Below are positions 8,787 through 17,878 of a stretch of DNA of 64,000 nucleotides, piece by piece. Position numbers and translations under genes: made by a program. This stretch comes from Mycobacterium sp. ACS4331. Its GTDB lineage: Bacteria; Actinomycetota; Actinomycetes; Mycobacteriales; Mycobacteriaceae. The DNA lies in assembly GCF_001667265.1 (NCBI RefSeq), contig NZ_LZHW01000028.1, forward strand, positions 29,879-93,878, read 5' to 3'. Below the pieces are notes generated by a model. That model worked only from the letters and a program-made list of their open reading frames with translations, was not told the origin of the DNA and ran no database searches. How positions within the stretch are numbered: the stretch's first letter is position 1; every line of letters starts with the position of its first letter.

Positions 8787-9242
8787 TCAGAACATGTAGC
8801 GCAGGATGCTCTCGGCCACGCAGGCCGGCTTGTCGCTGCCCTCGACCTCGAACCTCGTCGCGACGGTCAGCTGCAGTGCGCCGTTGCCGAGGTCCTCGAC
8901 CTTCTGCAGCGTGGCGGTCCCTCGGACCTTCGATCCGACCGGCACGGGCGACGGGAAGCGAACCTTGTTCAGGCCGTAGTTGATCGCCAGCTTGATGCCC
9001 TCGACCGAGAAGATCTGGTGCATCACGACCGGCACGAGCGACAGCGTCATGAAGCCGTGCGCAATGGTCTGGCCGAACGGCCCCTTCGCGGCCCTCTCGG
9101 GGTCGACGTGGATCCACTGGTGGTCACCGGTGGCGTCGGCGAACTGGTTGACGGCCTCCTGGGTGATGGTCAACCAGTCACTGGTGCCCAGTTCCTGACC
9201 TTCGGCGGCCTGCAGTTCCGCTGCGGAGGTGAAGGTGCGCAT
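8787..9242 (-). CDS. MaoC-like dehydratase (R-specific enoyl-CoA hydratase type)
   Basis: This 151-aa single hot-dog-fold protein carries the hydratase 2 motif as FADATGDHQWIHVDPERA, with the catalytic Asp and His spaced as in R-specific enoyl-CoA hydratases, followed by GPFGQTIAHGFMTLSL. It would hydrate trans-2-enoyl-CoA. ATG 9242 is chosen because AGAGGAACC precedes it; an upstream ATG in frame is too far from homology. The thioesterase gene lies 13 nt upstream on the same strand and the CoA-transferase overlaps that, so the three form an operon read right to left. Confidence 0.9.
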   Translation of the reverse strand: MRTFTSAAELQAAEGQELGTSDWLTITQEAVNQFADATGDHQWIHVDPERAAKGPFGQTIAHGFMTLSLVPVVMHQIFSVEGIKLAINYGLNKVRFPSPVPVGSKVRGTATLQKVEDLGNGALQLTVATRFEVEGSDKPACVAESILRYMF

Positions 9243-9255
9243 GAGCGGTTCCTCT

Positions 9256-10086
9256 CTACTTTGTTGGGGTTGGTGAATTTTCCGGATCGCGCGCCGCAAT
9301 GACGCCCTCCTGGACCAGAGTCGCGCACACGTCGCCGTCGTCCCCGATCAGGCTCGCGGTGACGACGCCGCGCCCGCGGGCACCCGCGGGCGAACGTGAC
9401 TCCAGCAGGTTCCACCGGTCTGCCCGCAGCGGTCGGTGGAACCAGACGGATGCGTCGGTCGTGCCGCTGCGATGTGTGCGGTCGCGCATCGTGTGACCGT
9501 GGACCCGAAGGGCCGGGTCGATCATGTAGACGTCGGTGACGAACAGCGCGAGGCAGGCATGAGTGAGCGCGTCATCAGGCACCGGAACCGTTGTGCGCCA
9601 CCAGAGCCGGCGCAGGAAGTCCTGACCCTCGCCGGAGTCCGACACCCTGATGTCGAGTTCGTCGAGCGGCAGTCCGGGCGCGGGACCCGCGGGACCGGTG
9701 GGCTCGAGTCCTTCGGGATCCTGCGGCAGTTGTTCGATGTGGCCGTGCTCGGGCCCGTCCATGGCGCGTGAGAAGGACACTGTCGCGGTGGTCATGACGC
9801 GCCCCGCCTGACGCGCCACCACCCGCCGGGTCTTGGCGGTGCGCCCGTCATACGTGCGCTCGACCTCGTAGTCCGTGGGTTCGGTCGGGTCACCGCCGCG
9901 CAGGAACGTCAGGTGCAGGCTCGTGGGCAGCGCCCCGGCGTCATCGACGGTGCGGGCCGCGGCGGCCAGCGACTGGGCCAGGAACTGACCGCCGTAGGCT
10001 CGTTTGCCCGCGGGTCCGTGGCCGAAGCCGACCCAGACGTCGGAACCCGCGTCACGCAGGGCGAGGACGTCCAGGAGTGCGCTCAT
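9256..10086 (-). CDS. Acyl-CoA thioesterase II (TesB-like)
   Basis: This 276-aa double hot-dog protein has GHGPAGKRAYGGQFLAQSL near the N-terminus, as in TesB enzymes. SLHLTFLRGGDP and, in the second half, FHRPLRADRWNLLESRSP complete the TesB pattern. It should hydrolyse acyl-CoA to free acid and CoA in the cytoplasm. The ATG overlaps the stop of the CoA-transferase (ATGA), so the pair is translationally coupled. A thioesterase beside a CoA-transferase suggests turnover of CoA esters of a dedicated substrate; identity unknown. Confidence 0.9.
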   Translation of the reverse strand: MSALLDVLALRDAGSDVWVGFGHGPAGKRAYGGQFLAQSLAAAARTVDDAGALPTSLHLTFLRGGDPTEPTDYEVERTYDGRTAKTRRVVARQAGRVMTTATVSFSRAMDGPEHGHIEQLPQDPEGLEPTGPAGPAPGLPLDELDIRVSDSGEGQDFLRRLWWRTTVPVPDDALTHACLALFVTDVYMIDPALRVHGHTMRDRTHRSGTTDASVWFHRPLRADRWNLLESRSPAGARGRGVVTASLIGDDGDVCATLVQEGVIAARDPENSPTPTK

Positions 10087-11324
10087 GACGCCCCCTCGCC
10101 GGACGGCCCTGCCACTGCTCCGGTCTCGGCGAGCGCCGCGACGTCCGCGGCGGACATCCCCAAGCGCTCGGTCAGCACGGTCTCGGTGTGGTCCCCGAGG
10201 GCCGGTGCCGGCACAGCGGGTGCGTGGACGCCGTCGATGATCAGCGGCAGACCGGGCGCAAGGTGCTCGCCGATGCGGGGTTGATCCAGCAACGAGAACA
10301 ACGGATTGGCTGTGACTTTCGGATCGGCACTGGTCTCGGTGAAGGTGCGGTAGCGCTCCCAGAGAATCGACGTGCCGGCCAGGCCCGCGGCGACCTCCTC
10401 GCCCGTGTGCTCGGCGAACCACACGCTGAACAGGCCCGTCAGCGCTTCGCGGTGCCGGTAGCGCTGGCCCTCGTCGTTGAAGTCGGCCTCGAGTGCTTCG
10501 GCAAGGGCGGCAACGGCTTTGGCTGTGCCCGTGAGTTCGGTCAGGTCGCGGAAGTGCCGCGGTGTCAGCGCGACCAGCATGAAGGAGACACCGTCGGCGC
10601 TGGTGAAGTTAGCCCCGTACTGGCCGTAGAGCGAGTTGCCCAGCCGTTGCCGCTGCGATCCGGTGACCATGGGTTCGGTGAGGAATCCGAGATTCCCGGC
10701 CGTGGCCAGTGCGACATCCTCGAGCGGCAGCCTGATCCGACTGCCCGCTCCGGTGGTGTCGCGGTGCCGAAGGGCGCTGACGATGCCCAGCGCCGCGTAC
10801 AGACCGCACGCGACATCCCAGGCCGGCAGCACATGGTTGACCGGGCCGGCCTCGGTCGCGGGGCCCGTGACAAGCGGGAACCCCACGCCCGCGTTGACGG
10901 TATAGTCCACGCCGGTGCCGCCGTCGGCCCTACCGGACACCTCGAGATGGATCAGATCCGGTCGGCGGGCGACCAACGCGTCGTAGCCGTGCCAGTCCCG
11001 GCCCACCACGTTGGTGATGAGGATGCCGCCTTTGGGACCGCCCTCGGCGATCAGCCGGGCGATGACCTCCTGGCCCTCGGTCGAGCGCATGTCGACCGCG
11101 ACCGACCGTTTGCCCTTGTTGAGACCGGCCCAGTAGATGCTGGTGCCGTCGTCGGTCAGGGGCCAGCGGCGATAGTCCGCGGCGCCGCCGATCGGGTCCA
11201 CCCGGATCACCTCGGCGCCGAGTTGCGCCAGCGTCATGCCGGCCAACGGCACGGCGACGAAACTCGAGATCTCGACAACCCGCACCCCCGCGAGTGGACT
11301 GATCGATATCGGGGCTTCAGTCAT
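10083..11324 (-). CDS. CaiB/BaiF family (class III) CoA-transferase
   Basis: This 413-aa protein begins with the class III landmark LAGVRVVEISSFVAVPLAGMT and continues LGAEVIRVDP and LNKGKRSVAVDMRS, both strong family motifs. Members transfer CoA between carboxylic acids and include formyl-CoA transferase, alpha-methylacyl-CoA racemase and steroid-acid transferases. It heads an operon with the thioesterase and MaoC hydratase. A TetR regulator is divergent across a 108-bp gap, so TetR control of this operon is likely but inferred. Confidence 0.9.
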   Translation of the reverse strand: MTEAPISISPLAGVRVVEISSFVAVPLAGMTLAQLGAEVIRVDPIGGAADYRRWPLTDDGTSIYWAGLNKGKRSVAVDMRSTEGQEVIARLIAEGGPKGGILITNVVGRDWHGYDALVARRPDLIHLEVSGRADGGTGVDYTVNAGVGFPLVTGPATEAGPVNHVLPAWDVACGLYAALGIVSALRHRDTTGAGSRIRLPLEDVALATAGNLGFLTEPMVTGSQRQRLGNSLYGQYGANFTSADGVSFMLVALTPRHFRDLTELTGTAKAVAALAEALEADFNDEGQRYRHREALTGLFSVWFAEHTGEEVAAGLAGTSILWERYRTFTETSADPKVTANPLFSLLDQPRIGEHLAPGLPLIIDGVHAPAVPAPALGDHTETVLTERLGMSAADVAALAETGAVAGPSGEGAS

Positions 11325-11420
11325 TCTGACTCCCTGTGCGGATCCAATGAGGCCGACATCACTTCGGCGTTAGTCAACCAGCACGGGCGTGACAGCTGAC
11401 ATACCGGTACCACCGGCGCC

Positions 11421-11426
11421 TATCCT
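11421..11426 (+). promoter_or_regulatory. -10 element of a probable leaderless promoter
   Basis: TATCCT matches TANNNT and ends 6 nt before the GTG of the TetR gene at 11433. No Shine-Dalgarno sequence is present. Confidence 0.5.
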
Positions 11427-11432
11427 TCCCTC

Positions 11433-12038
11433 GTGAGGTCTCGGATTGACGCTGCGATTGAGCGTGCCCTCGATGCGCGTCAGCGTGAGGCCACCGAGGA
11501 GGTCGAGCGGATCCTGACCGCCGCGCTCGCGGTCGTCGAGCGCACTGCACCCGCTCCGCCCAAGGTCAGTGACATCGTGGCCGCCGCAGGCACCTCCAAC
11601 GCCGCGTTCTACCGGTATTTCACGGGCAAGGATGAACTGCTCCTGGCCGTGATGGAGCGCGGCGTCGCCATCACCGCGGCCTATCTGGAGCGGGAAATGG
11701 GCCGCCACGACGACCCAGCACACAAGATCCGGGCGTGGGTCGTAGGCGCTCTCGGCCAGGTCGGGGACCTGCGCCGCACCGAACGCAGTCGCGCCGTCTT
11801 GAGCCAGTTCGCCTCGATCCCGGACGGTCAGATCACCGCGCCGATGCGTGACCTGTTGGTGGCCCCACTGATCGCCCTCGGCTCGATCGACCCCGAACGC
11901 GACGCAGACGCGCTGTTCACGACGGTCAGCGGGGTGATTCGGCGCCACGCCGCGGCGATCACCTCACCGACGGCCGAGGAGATCGACCATCTGGTGCGCT
12001 TCTGCCTGGCGGCCGTCGACACCGAAGGGACACAGTGA
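11433..12038 (+). CDS. TetR family transcriptional regulator
   Basis: This 201-aa protein has an N-terminal helix-turn-helix: the recognition region AAAGTSNAAFYRYFTGKDELL at about residues 50-70 is typical of TetR. The rest is the helical ligand-binding and dimer domain. It probably represses itself with the downstream SDR and phosphodiesterase, and perhaps the divergent CoA-transferase operon. The 108-bp divergent gap contains GTGACAGCTGACAT and an overlapping GGTACC palindrome, candidate operator elements. The last base of its TGA is the first base of the SDR ATG. Confidence 0.88.
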   Translation: MRSRIDAAIERALDARQREATEEVERILTAALAVVERTAPAPPKVSDIVAAAGTSNAAFYRYFTGKDELLLAVMERGVAITAAYLEREMGRHDDPAHKIRAWVVGALGQVGDLRRTERSRAVLSQFASIPDGQITAPMRDLLVAPLIALGSIDPERDADALFTTVSGVIRRHAAAITSPTAEEIDHLVRFCLAAVDTEGTQ

Positions 12039-12841
12039 TGGCGATCAATCCCGGACAGGTGTCACTGGCCGGCCGAGTCGCGATCGTCACCGGCGGCGGA
12101 GCAGGCATCGGACGCGGGATCGCCGAGGGGCTTCGCGCCTTCGGCGCCCAGGTGGCGAGCCGCGGGGATCCCGAAAGCTGCGGCGCGGCGGCCGAATCCA
12201 TGTCGGCGCTGGGCATCACCGTCGACGTCCGCGACGAGGCGGGAGTCGATGACGCGCTGAGTCGCACCGAGGCCGAACTCGGGACACCGTCGATCCTGGT
12301 CAACAACGCGGGCGGCGTGTTCCGCTCGGCACTGCTGGACACCTCCGCCAACGGCTGGGATGCGCTGTACCGCAGCAATCTTCGACACGTCCTGCTGTGC
12401 ACGCAGCGGGTGGCCCGCGCTATGGCGGCCGCCGGCCTGCCCGGCAGCATCATCAACGTCACCTCGATCGAGGGGGTCCGCGCCGCGCCGGGTTACGCGG
12501 CGTACGCCGCGGCCAAGGCCGGCGTCATCAACTACACCCAGACGGCGGCACTCGAACTGGCGCCGCACGGCATCAGGGTCAACGCACTGGCCCCGGACAT
12601 CACGCTGACCGAGGGACTGGCGGCACTGGCCACCGAGAACCACGCCGACAGGATGGCCCAGATCGTCCCCGCGGGCCGCCCCGGCCATGTCGACGACCTC
12701 GCGGGCGCGGCGGTGTTCCTGGCCGGCCCGTTGTCGTCCTACATCACGGGTCAGACCCTGCACGTCGATGGCGGCACCCACGCCGCCGGCGGCTGGTACC
12801 ACCAACCCAGCACCGGCGACTACGTCCTCGGACCGTGCTGA
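12038..12841 (+). CDS. Short-chain dehydrogenase/reductase
   Basis: This 267-aa classical SDR has TGGGAGIGRG (nucleotide binding) near residue 16, NNAGG near residue 89 and the catalytic YxxxK in YAAAK. The C-terminus HVDGGTHAAGGWYH contains the usual VDGG strand. It oxidises or reduces a hydroxyl or ketone group with NAD(P). ATG 12038 overlaps the TetR stop by one base; GTG 12035 is an alternative. The next gene starts 1 nt after its stop, so TetR, SDR and phosphodiesterase form a tight operon. Confidence 0.9.
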   Translation: MAINPGQVSLAGRVAIVTGGGAGIGRGIAEGLRAFGAQVASRGDPESCGAAAESMSALGITVDVRDEAGVDDALSRTEAELGTPSILVNNAGGVFRSALLDTSANGWDALYRSNLRHVLLCTQRVARAMAAAGLPGSIINVTSIEGVRAAPGYAAYAAAKAGVINYTQTAALELAPHGIRVNALAPDITLTEGLAALATENHADRMAQIVPAGRPGHVDDLAGAAVFLAGPLSSYITGQTLHVDGGTHAAGGWYHQPSTGDYVLGPC

Positions 12842-12842
12842 C

Positions 12843-13337
12843 ATGCGCCTGCTGCTCATCTCCGACACGCATGTGCCCAAGCGCGCCAAGGACCTGCCCG
12901 CCGCGGTGTGGGACGAGGTCGACCGCGCCGACGTCGTCATTCATGCGGGTGACTGGGTGGACGTCGCGCTGCTCGACGCGCTTGAGGCCCGCGCGTCGGC
13001 GCTCGTCGCCTGCTGGGGCAACAACGACGGACCCGACCTGCGAGCGCGTCTCCCCGAGCGCGCCGACGTCATCCTGGGCGGGGTCCGGTTCACCGTCACC
13101 CACGAGACGGGTGCGTCGGCCGGGCGTGAGGCGCGCATGTCGAAGCTCTACCCCGACACCGATGTGCTGGTGTTCGGCCACAGCCACATCCCGTGGGACA
13201 CCACCACTTCGACCGGGTTGCGGCTGCTCAATCCCGGATCGCCCACCGACCGGCGCCGGCAGCCGGCCCACACGTACATGACGGCGACAGCGTCCGAGGG
13301 CGCGCTGTCCGACGTCACGCTGCACACCCTGCCCTGA
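12843..13337 (+). CDS. YfcE/MJ0936-like metallophosphoesterase
   Basis: At 164 aa this is the usual size for the compact MJ0936/YfcE phosphodiesterases. Metal-binding motifs appear in order: ISDTH, HAGDW, WGNND, VTHE and FGHSH. The family hydrolyses phosphodiesters with Mn or Ni in the cytoplasm; the natural substrate is usually unknown. Its ATG is 1 nt after the SDR stop, which suggests co-translation, although a functional link is not obvious. The second dispersed inverted repeat begins about 30 nt after its stop. Confidence 0.88.
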   Translation: MRLLLISDTHVPKRAKDLPAAVWDEVDRADVVIHAGDWVDVALLDALEARASALVACWGNNDGPDLRARLPERADVILGGVRFTVTHETGASAGREARMSKLYPDTDVLVFGHSHIPWDTTTSTGLRLLNPGSPTDRRRQPAHTYMTATASEGALSDVTLHTLP

Positions 13338-13368
13338 GGGTATGGCCTCGTGCGGTAGCGACACCCGC

Positions 13369-13431
13369 CGCCGAGAAGAGGCGCGAGAACAGTCGACCTG
13401 GGAGTTTCTGTTCGGCAGGCTCTTCTCGGCG
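13369..13431. repeat. Dispersed inverted repeat, copy 2
   Basis: CGCCGAGAAGAG at 13369-13380 pairs perfectly with CTCTTCTCGGCG at 13420-13431. The right arm plus four inner bases (13416-13431) is identical over 16 bases to the right arm of the copy at 8759-8774. The left arm has lost the match in its inner 4 bases, and the 39-nt centre differs. It lies between the phosphodiesterase gene and the LtrA-like gene. The 63-bp span is identical in length to copy 1. Confidence 0.8.
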
Positions 13432-13470
13432 TCCATGGTGCGGTTTGCCAGCCGGTGGCACCATGGACCG

Positions 13471-14742
13471 GTGACCGGAGTCGGACCAGACCGCAGACAC
13501 CTGTCCCCCGCCCACCACCTGCGGCGAATGTCGGGCCGTGACCCCCACGAGGAGCACAGGGCCGCAACGCCTCTGGAGTTGCTGTTCGACCTGACCTTCG
13601 TCATCGCATTCGGTGTCGCCGCATCGGAGTTCGCGCATCTGCTGGCTGCCAACCACGTCGGCGCGGCCCTGGCGGGTTTCGTGTTCTCGGTGTTCGCGGT
13701 CTGCTGGGCGTGGATCAACTTCACGTGGTTCGCCTCGGCCTACGACACCGACGACTGGGCCTATCGAGTCACGACCATGCTCCAGATGGTCGGCGTGATC
13801 ATCCTGGCTCTCGGCATTCCGCCGACGTACAGCTCGATAGCCGCAGGTGAGCACGTCGACAACCGGGTCATGATCGCCGGCTACGTGGTGATGCGGATCG
13901 CCCTGCTGTTCCAGTGGTTACGCGCGGCCCGCCAGGATCGTGCCCGCCGGGCGGCGTGCCTGACCTACGCCGTGGCGATCACCGTCGCACAGATCGGCTG
14001 GATCGCCGTCATCATCCTCAACACCTCGGTCGAGGTCACCCTGCTGCTCTATGTGGTGCTCGCCGCGGTCGAGTTCGCGGGCCCGCGGATCGCCGAACGC
14101 GTCAAGGGCGGCACCCCGTGGCACCCCCATCACATCGCCGAGCGCTACAGCCTGCTCGTCATCATCGCCCTCGGCGAGGGTGTGGTGGGGACGGTCGCGT
14201 CGCTGTCGGCGCTGATCGGTGAGCGGGGCTGGACCGTCGACACCGCACTGCTCGCCGTGGCCGGGACTGGGCTCACGTTCGGCCTGTGGTGGGTGTACTT
14301 CGTCGTACCGGCAGCGCCGCTGCTCGACGCGCGCCCCGCGTCATCGTTCGTGTTCGGTTACGGGCACATCCCGATCTTCGGCGCGATCGTCGCCACCGGC
14401 GCCGGACTGCACGTCGCGGCGTACTACATCGAGCATCACTCCGAACTCAACTCCGTCGACACAGTGCTGACGGTCGCGGTCCCGGTCGCCGTGTATCTGC
14501 TCTGCGTCTTCGTGCTCTACATGTATCTGGTCCGCCGCCTCGACGCGTTCCATGTGCTGCTGCTGGTCGGTGCCGCGCTGGTGCTGGTGGCCGCCGTGGT
14601 GCTGGCCGACCGGGGTGTCGACATGGCGGTGTGCCTGTTGGTGGTCATGGCGGCGCCCATCGTCGTGGTCATCGGTTACGAGCTCATCGGACATGGGCGT
14701 GCCGTCGACGCCGTCGACGAGGCCATGTCACGGGAGTTGTGA
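13471..14742 (+). CDS. Low-temperature-requirement A (LtrA) family membrane protein
   Basis: About 423 aa. The motif MSGRDPHEEHRAATPLELLF followed by FDLTFVIAFGVAASE is the N-terminal signature of LtrA proteins, and about ten hydrophobic helices follow. The family is widespread in actinobacteria, membrane-embedded, and has no settled biochemical role. The frame is open back to 13342, but that would read through the inverted repeat. GTG 13471 is chosen, with ATG 13528 as a shorter option. Neither has a clear ribosome site, so the start is uncertain. Confidence 0.82.
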   Translation: MTGVGPDRRHLSPAHHLRRMSGRDPHEEHRAATPLELLFDLTFVIAFGVAASEFAHLLAANHVGAALAGFVFSVFAVCWAWINFTWFASAYDTDDWAYRVTTMLQMVGVIILALGIPPTYSSIAAGEHVDNRVMIAGYVVMRIALLFQWLRAARQDRARRAACLTYAVAITVAQIGWIAVIILNTSVEVTLLLYVVLAAVEFAGPRIAERVKGGTPWHPHHIAERYSLLVIIALGEGVVGTVASLSALIGERGWTVDTALLAVAGTGLTFGLWWVYFVVPAAPLLDARPASSFVFGYGHIPIFGAIVATGAGLHVAAYYIEHHSELNSVDTVLTVAVPVAVYLLCVFVLYMYLVRRLDAFHVLLLVGAALVLVAAVVLADRGVDMAVCLLVVMAAPIVVVIGYELIGHGRAVDAVDEAMSREL

Positions 14743-14960
14743 CCCCCGTCCGCACCCGGTGCTGCAGACCCGACGTGTGCTGGGCGAATGCTGCCCGGAA
14801 AGGCCACGCGGCCAGGCGAACACGCCGGGTGATGGTCACAACGCGGTGACGAATCGGCCTCCGGGCTTTATCCCAATCGTTTCCTAACCGCGACAGCGTC
14901 ACGGGGTTTTCCGAGCGCGGACGCCGGGAAACACATGATTCACTTGCGTCACATCAGTAA

Positions 14961-16004
<1,044 letters not shown>

Positions 16005-16016
16005 AGCGCGTCACCC

Positions 16017-16049
16017 AAGTGGCCCCCGCTACGGGGGGGGCCACTTTTT
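16017..16049 (+). terminator. Intrinsic terminator after antigen 85 gene 1
   Basis: AAGTGGCCCCC (16017-16027) pairs perfectly with GGGGGCCACTT (16036-16046) around an 8-nt loop, and a short T run follows. It lies 13 nt after the mycolyltransferase stop. Confidence 0.8.
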
Positions 16050-16120
16050 CATTGCGCCCAAACGAACGTATGGGCGCGAAAGTGCGAGATGTTGCCGCCA
16101 TTTCGTCGATCTCGGCACAC

Positions 16121-17878
16121 TCAGGAACTCAGGCGCTGCCGCAGCCCCGTCGCCCGGACCACGCGACGCGCCAGCGCTGCCCTCAGCTGCTGCTCGGTGC
16201 CCACGACCCGCACCTTCGATTTCGCGCGCGTGACCGCGGTGTAGAACAACTCCCGTGTGAGCAGACGCGAATCCTCCGGCGGCAGCAGCACCGTCACCTC
16301 GTCGGCCTGGCTGCCCTGGCTCTTGTGGATCGTCATCGCGTGCGCGGTCTCGACATCGGCGAGCCTGCTGGTCGCGAAGTCCACCACGCCACGCGCACCG
16401 GCGATCGCCGCGCGCAGTGCGCCACCTGCCAGCACCGCCACCCCGGTGTCACCGTTGTAGAGGCCCAGCCCGTAGTCGTTTGCCGTCACCAGCACGGGCC
16501 GGCCCAGATACCACTCACCCCACAGTGATTCACCGGTCTCCTCAGCCAACCACCGCTCGATCTGCCGGTTCCAGCGGCGCACGCCGAATGCACCCTCGCG
16601 GTGCGCACACAACAGTCGATGCGCTTGGAGGGCGTCCAGTGCCACCTCTGCCGACACCGCGGCGGCGTCGCGCACCGCCAGTGCGTGCGCCACCAGCACC
16701 TCCCGCAGGGCCTCGGTCGGGTCGGCGCTGTCGACGAACTCGACGTGGTCGCCACCGCCCGCCAGGATCTCCAGCACACGGTCGGCGTCACCCACGCGAA
16801 TCGCGTTGGCCAACAGCCCGATCGCCTCCCCGAAGCGGTGTGAGGTCGACAGTTGGGCGATTCGGCGGTCCGCCCGAGCACCCAGGCCGTCCACCAGATC
16901 GGCCAGTACCGCCCCCGCCTCCACCGAGGCCAACTGGTCGGGATCGCCGACCAGGATCAGCCGCGTATCCGGCCGCAGCGCCTCGAGCAGCCGGGCCATC
17001 ATCGTCAGCGACACCATCGAGGTCTCGTCGACGACCACCAGATCGTGCGGAAGCCGGTTGCCCCGGTGATGCCGGAAGCGGGTCGAACTGTCAGGCTTCG
17101 AGCCCAGCAGGCGGTGCAACGTGAGGGCCTGCAGACCCTGAAGCCGGGCACGGTCCGAGTCGCCGAGTCCGGATATCTCCGCGCGCACCGCCTCCTGCAG
17201 GCGGGCCGCGGCCTTGCCGGTCGGTGCTGCCAGCGCAATGCGCAGCGGCGGCCCGCCCGCGATGTCGGCCTGTTCCGCCGCCAATGCCAGCAGACCCGCC
17301 ACCGTCGTCGTCTTCCCCGTGCCGGGGCCCCCGGTGAGCACCGTGATCCACTGCGACAGCGCAATGCGGGCGGCGTCGCGATGTTCGTCGGAGTTCGGAC
17401 GATGGAACACCCGGCTCAAGCCCGCCGCCAGCGCGGCCTCGTCGATGACCGGCGGCGCGGGTCGAGGTGCCAGCAGGTCACCGCAGACCTGCTGCTCCTC
17501 CCGCCAGTACCTGTCCAGGTACAGAAGCCGGTCCTCCTCGAGGTGCAGAACGGAGTGCTGGGTCAGCAGTGGGCTGCCGCGCAGTTCGGTCAACCACAGC
17601 TGCGGGTCGGGCCACGGCACCTCGCCCTGTTCGGTGTCATCGAGATCCCCTGCCACAGTGAGGATGTCGACGCAGACCGAGCCCGAACGCAACGCTCGCA
17701 CGGCGAGCGCGACCCCCAACGCCACGAGTTCGCTGCCCTCACCGCCCTGGACCGTCAGCCGGGTCGCCACATGCACGTCGGCGACCTCGAGCACCCCCGC
17801 CTCGTTGAAGACCCTCAGCAGACCCCCGGCGTTGACCGCGCGGCGCCAGTCGAAGACGTCCTCGACAGTGTCAGTCAC
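16121..17878 (-). CDS. recD: RecD, alpha subunit of RecBCD (superfamily 1B 5'-3' helicase)
   Basis: This 585-aa protein has Walker A TGGPGTGKT at residues 182-190, motif II VVVDETSM, GDPDQLASVEAGAVL (motif III region) and C-terminal TIHKSQGSQADE and LFYTAVTRAKSKV (motifs V-VI). The N-terminal 140 residues match the RecD domain that contacts RecC. It is the fast 5'-3' motor of the exonuclease V complex. The GTG start overlaps the recB TGA (GTGA); a longer frame back to 18058 is out of place inside recB. It is the last gene of recC-recB-recD. Confidence 0.95.
   Translation of the reverse strand: MTDTVEDVFDWRRAVNAGGLLRVFNEAGVLEVADVHVATRLTVQGGEGSELVALGVALAVRALRSGSVCVDILTVAGDLDDTEQGEVPWPDPQLWLTELRGSPLLTQHSVLHLEEDRLLYLDRYWREEQQVCGDLLAPRPAPPVIDEAALAAGLSRVFHRPNSDEHRDAARIALSQWITVLTGGPGTGKTTTVAGLLALAAEQADIAGGPPLRIALAAPTGKAAARLQEAVRAEISGLGDSDRARLQGLQALTLHRLLGSKPDSSTRFRHHRGNRLPHDLVVVDETSMVSLTMMARLLEALRPDTRLILVGDPDQLASVEAGAVLADLVDGLGARADRRIAQLSTSHRFGEAIGLLANAIRVGDADRVLEILAGGGDHVEFVDSADPTEALREVLVAHALAVRDAAAVSAEVALDALQAHRLLCAHREGAFGVRRWNRQIERWLAEETGESLWGEWYLGRPVLVTANDYGLGLYNGDTGVAVLAGGALRAAIAGARGVVDFATSRLADVETAHAMTIHKSQGSQADEVTVLLPPEDSRLLTRELFYTAVTRAKSKVRVVGTEQQLRAALARRVVRATGLRQRLSS

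Noticed and set aside
13342..13470. Upstream extension of the LtrA-like protein from 13342
   Set aside because: It would translate the inverted repeat and adds residues with no similarity to LtrA; a later start is preferred.
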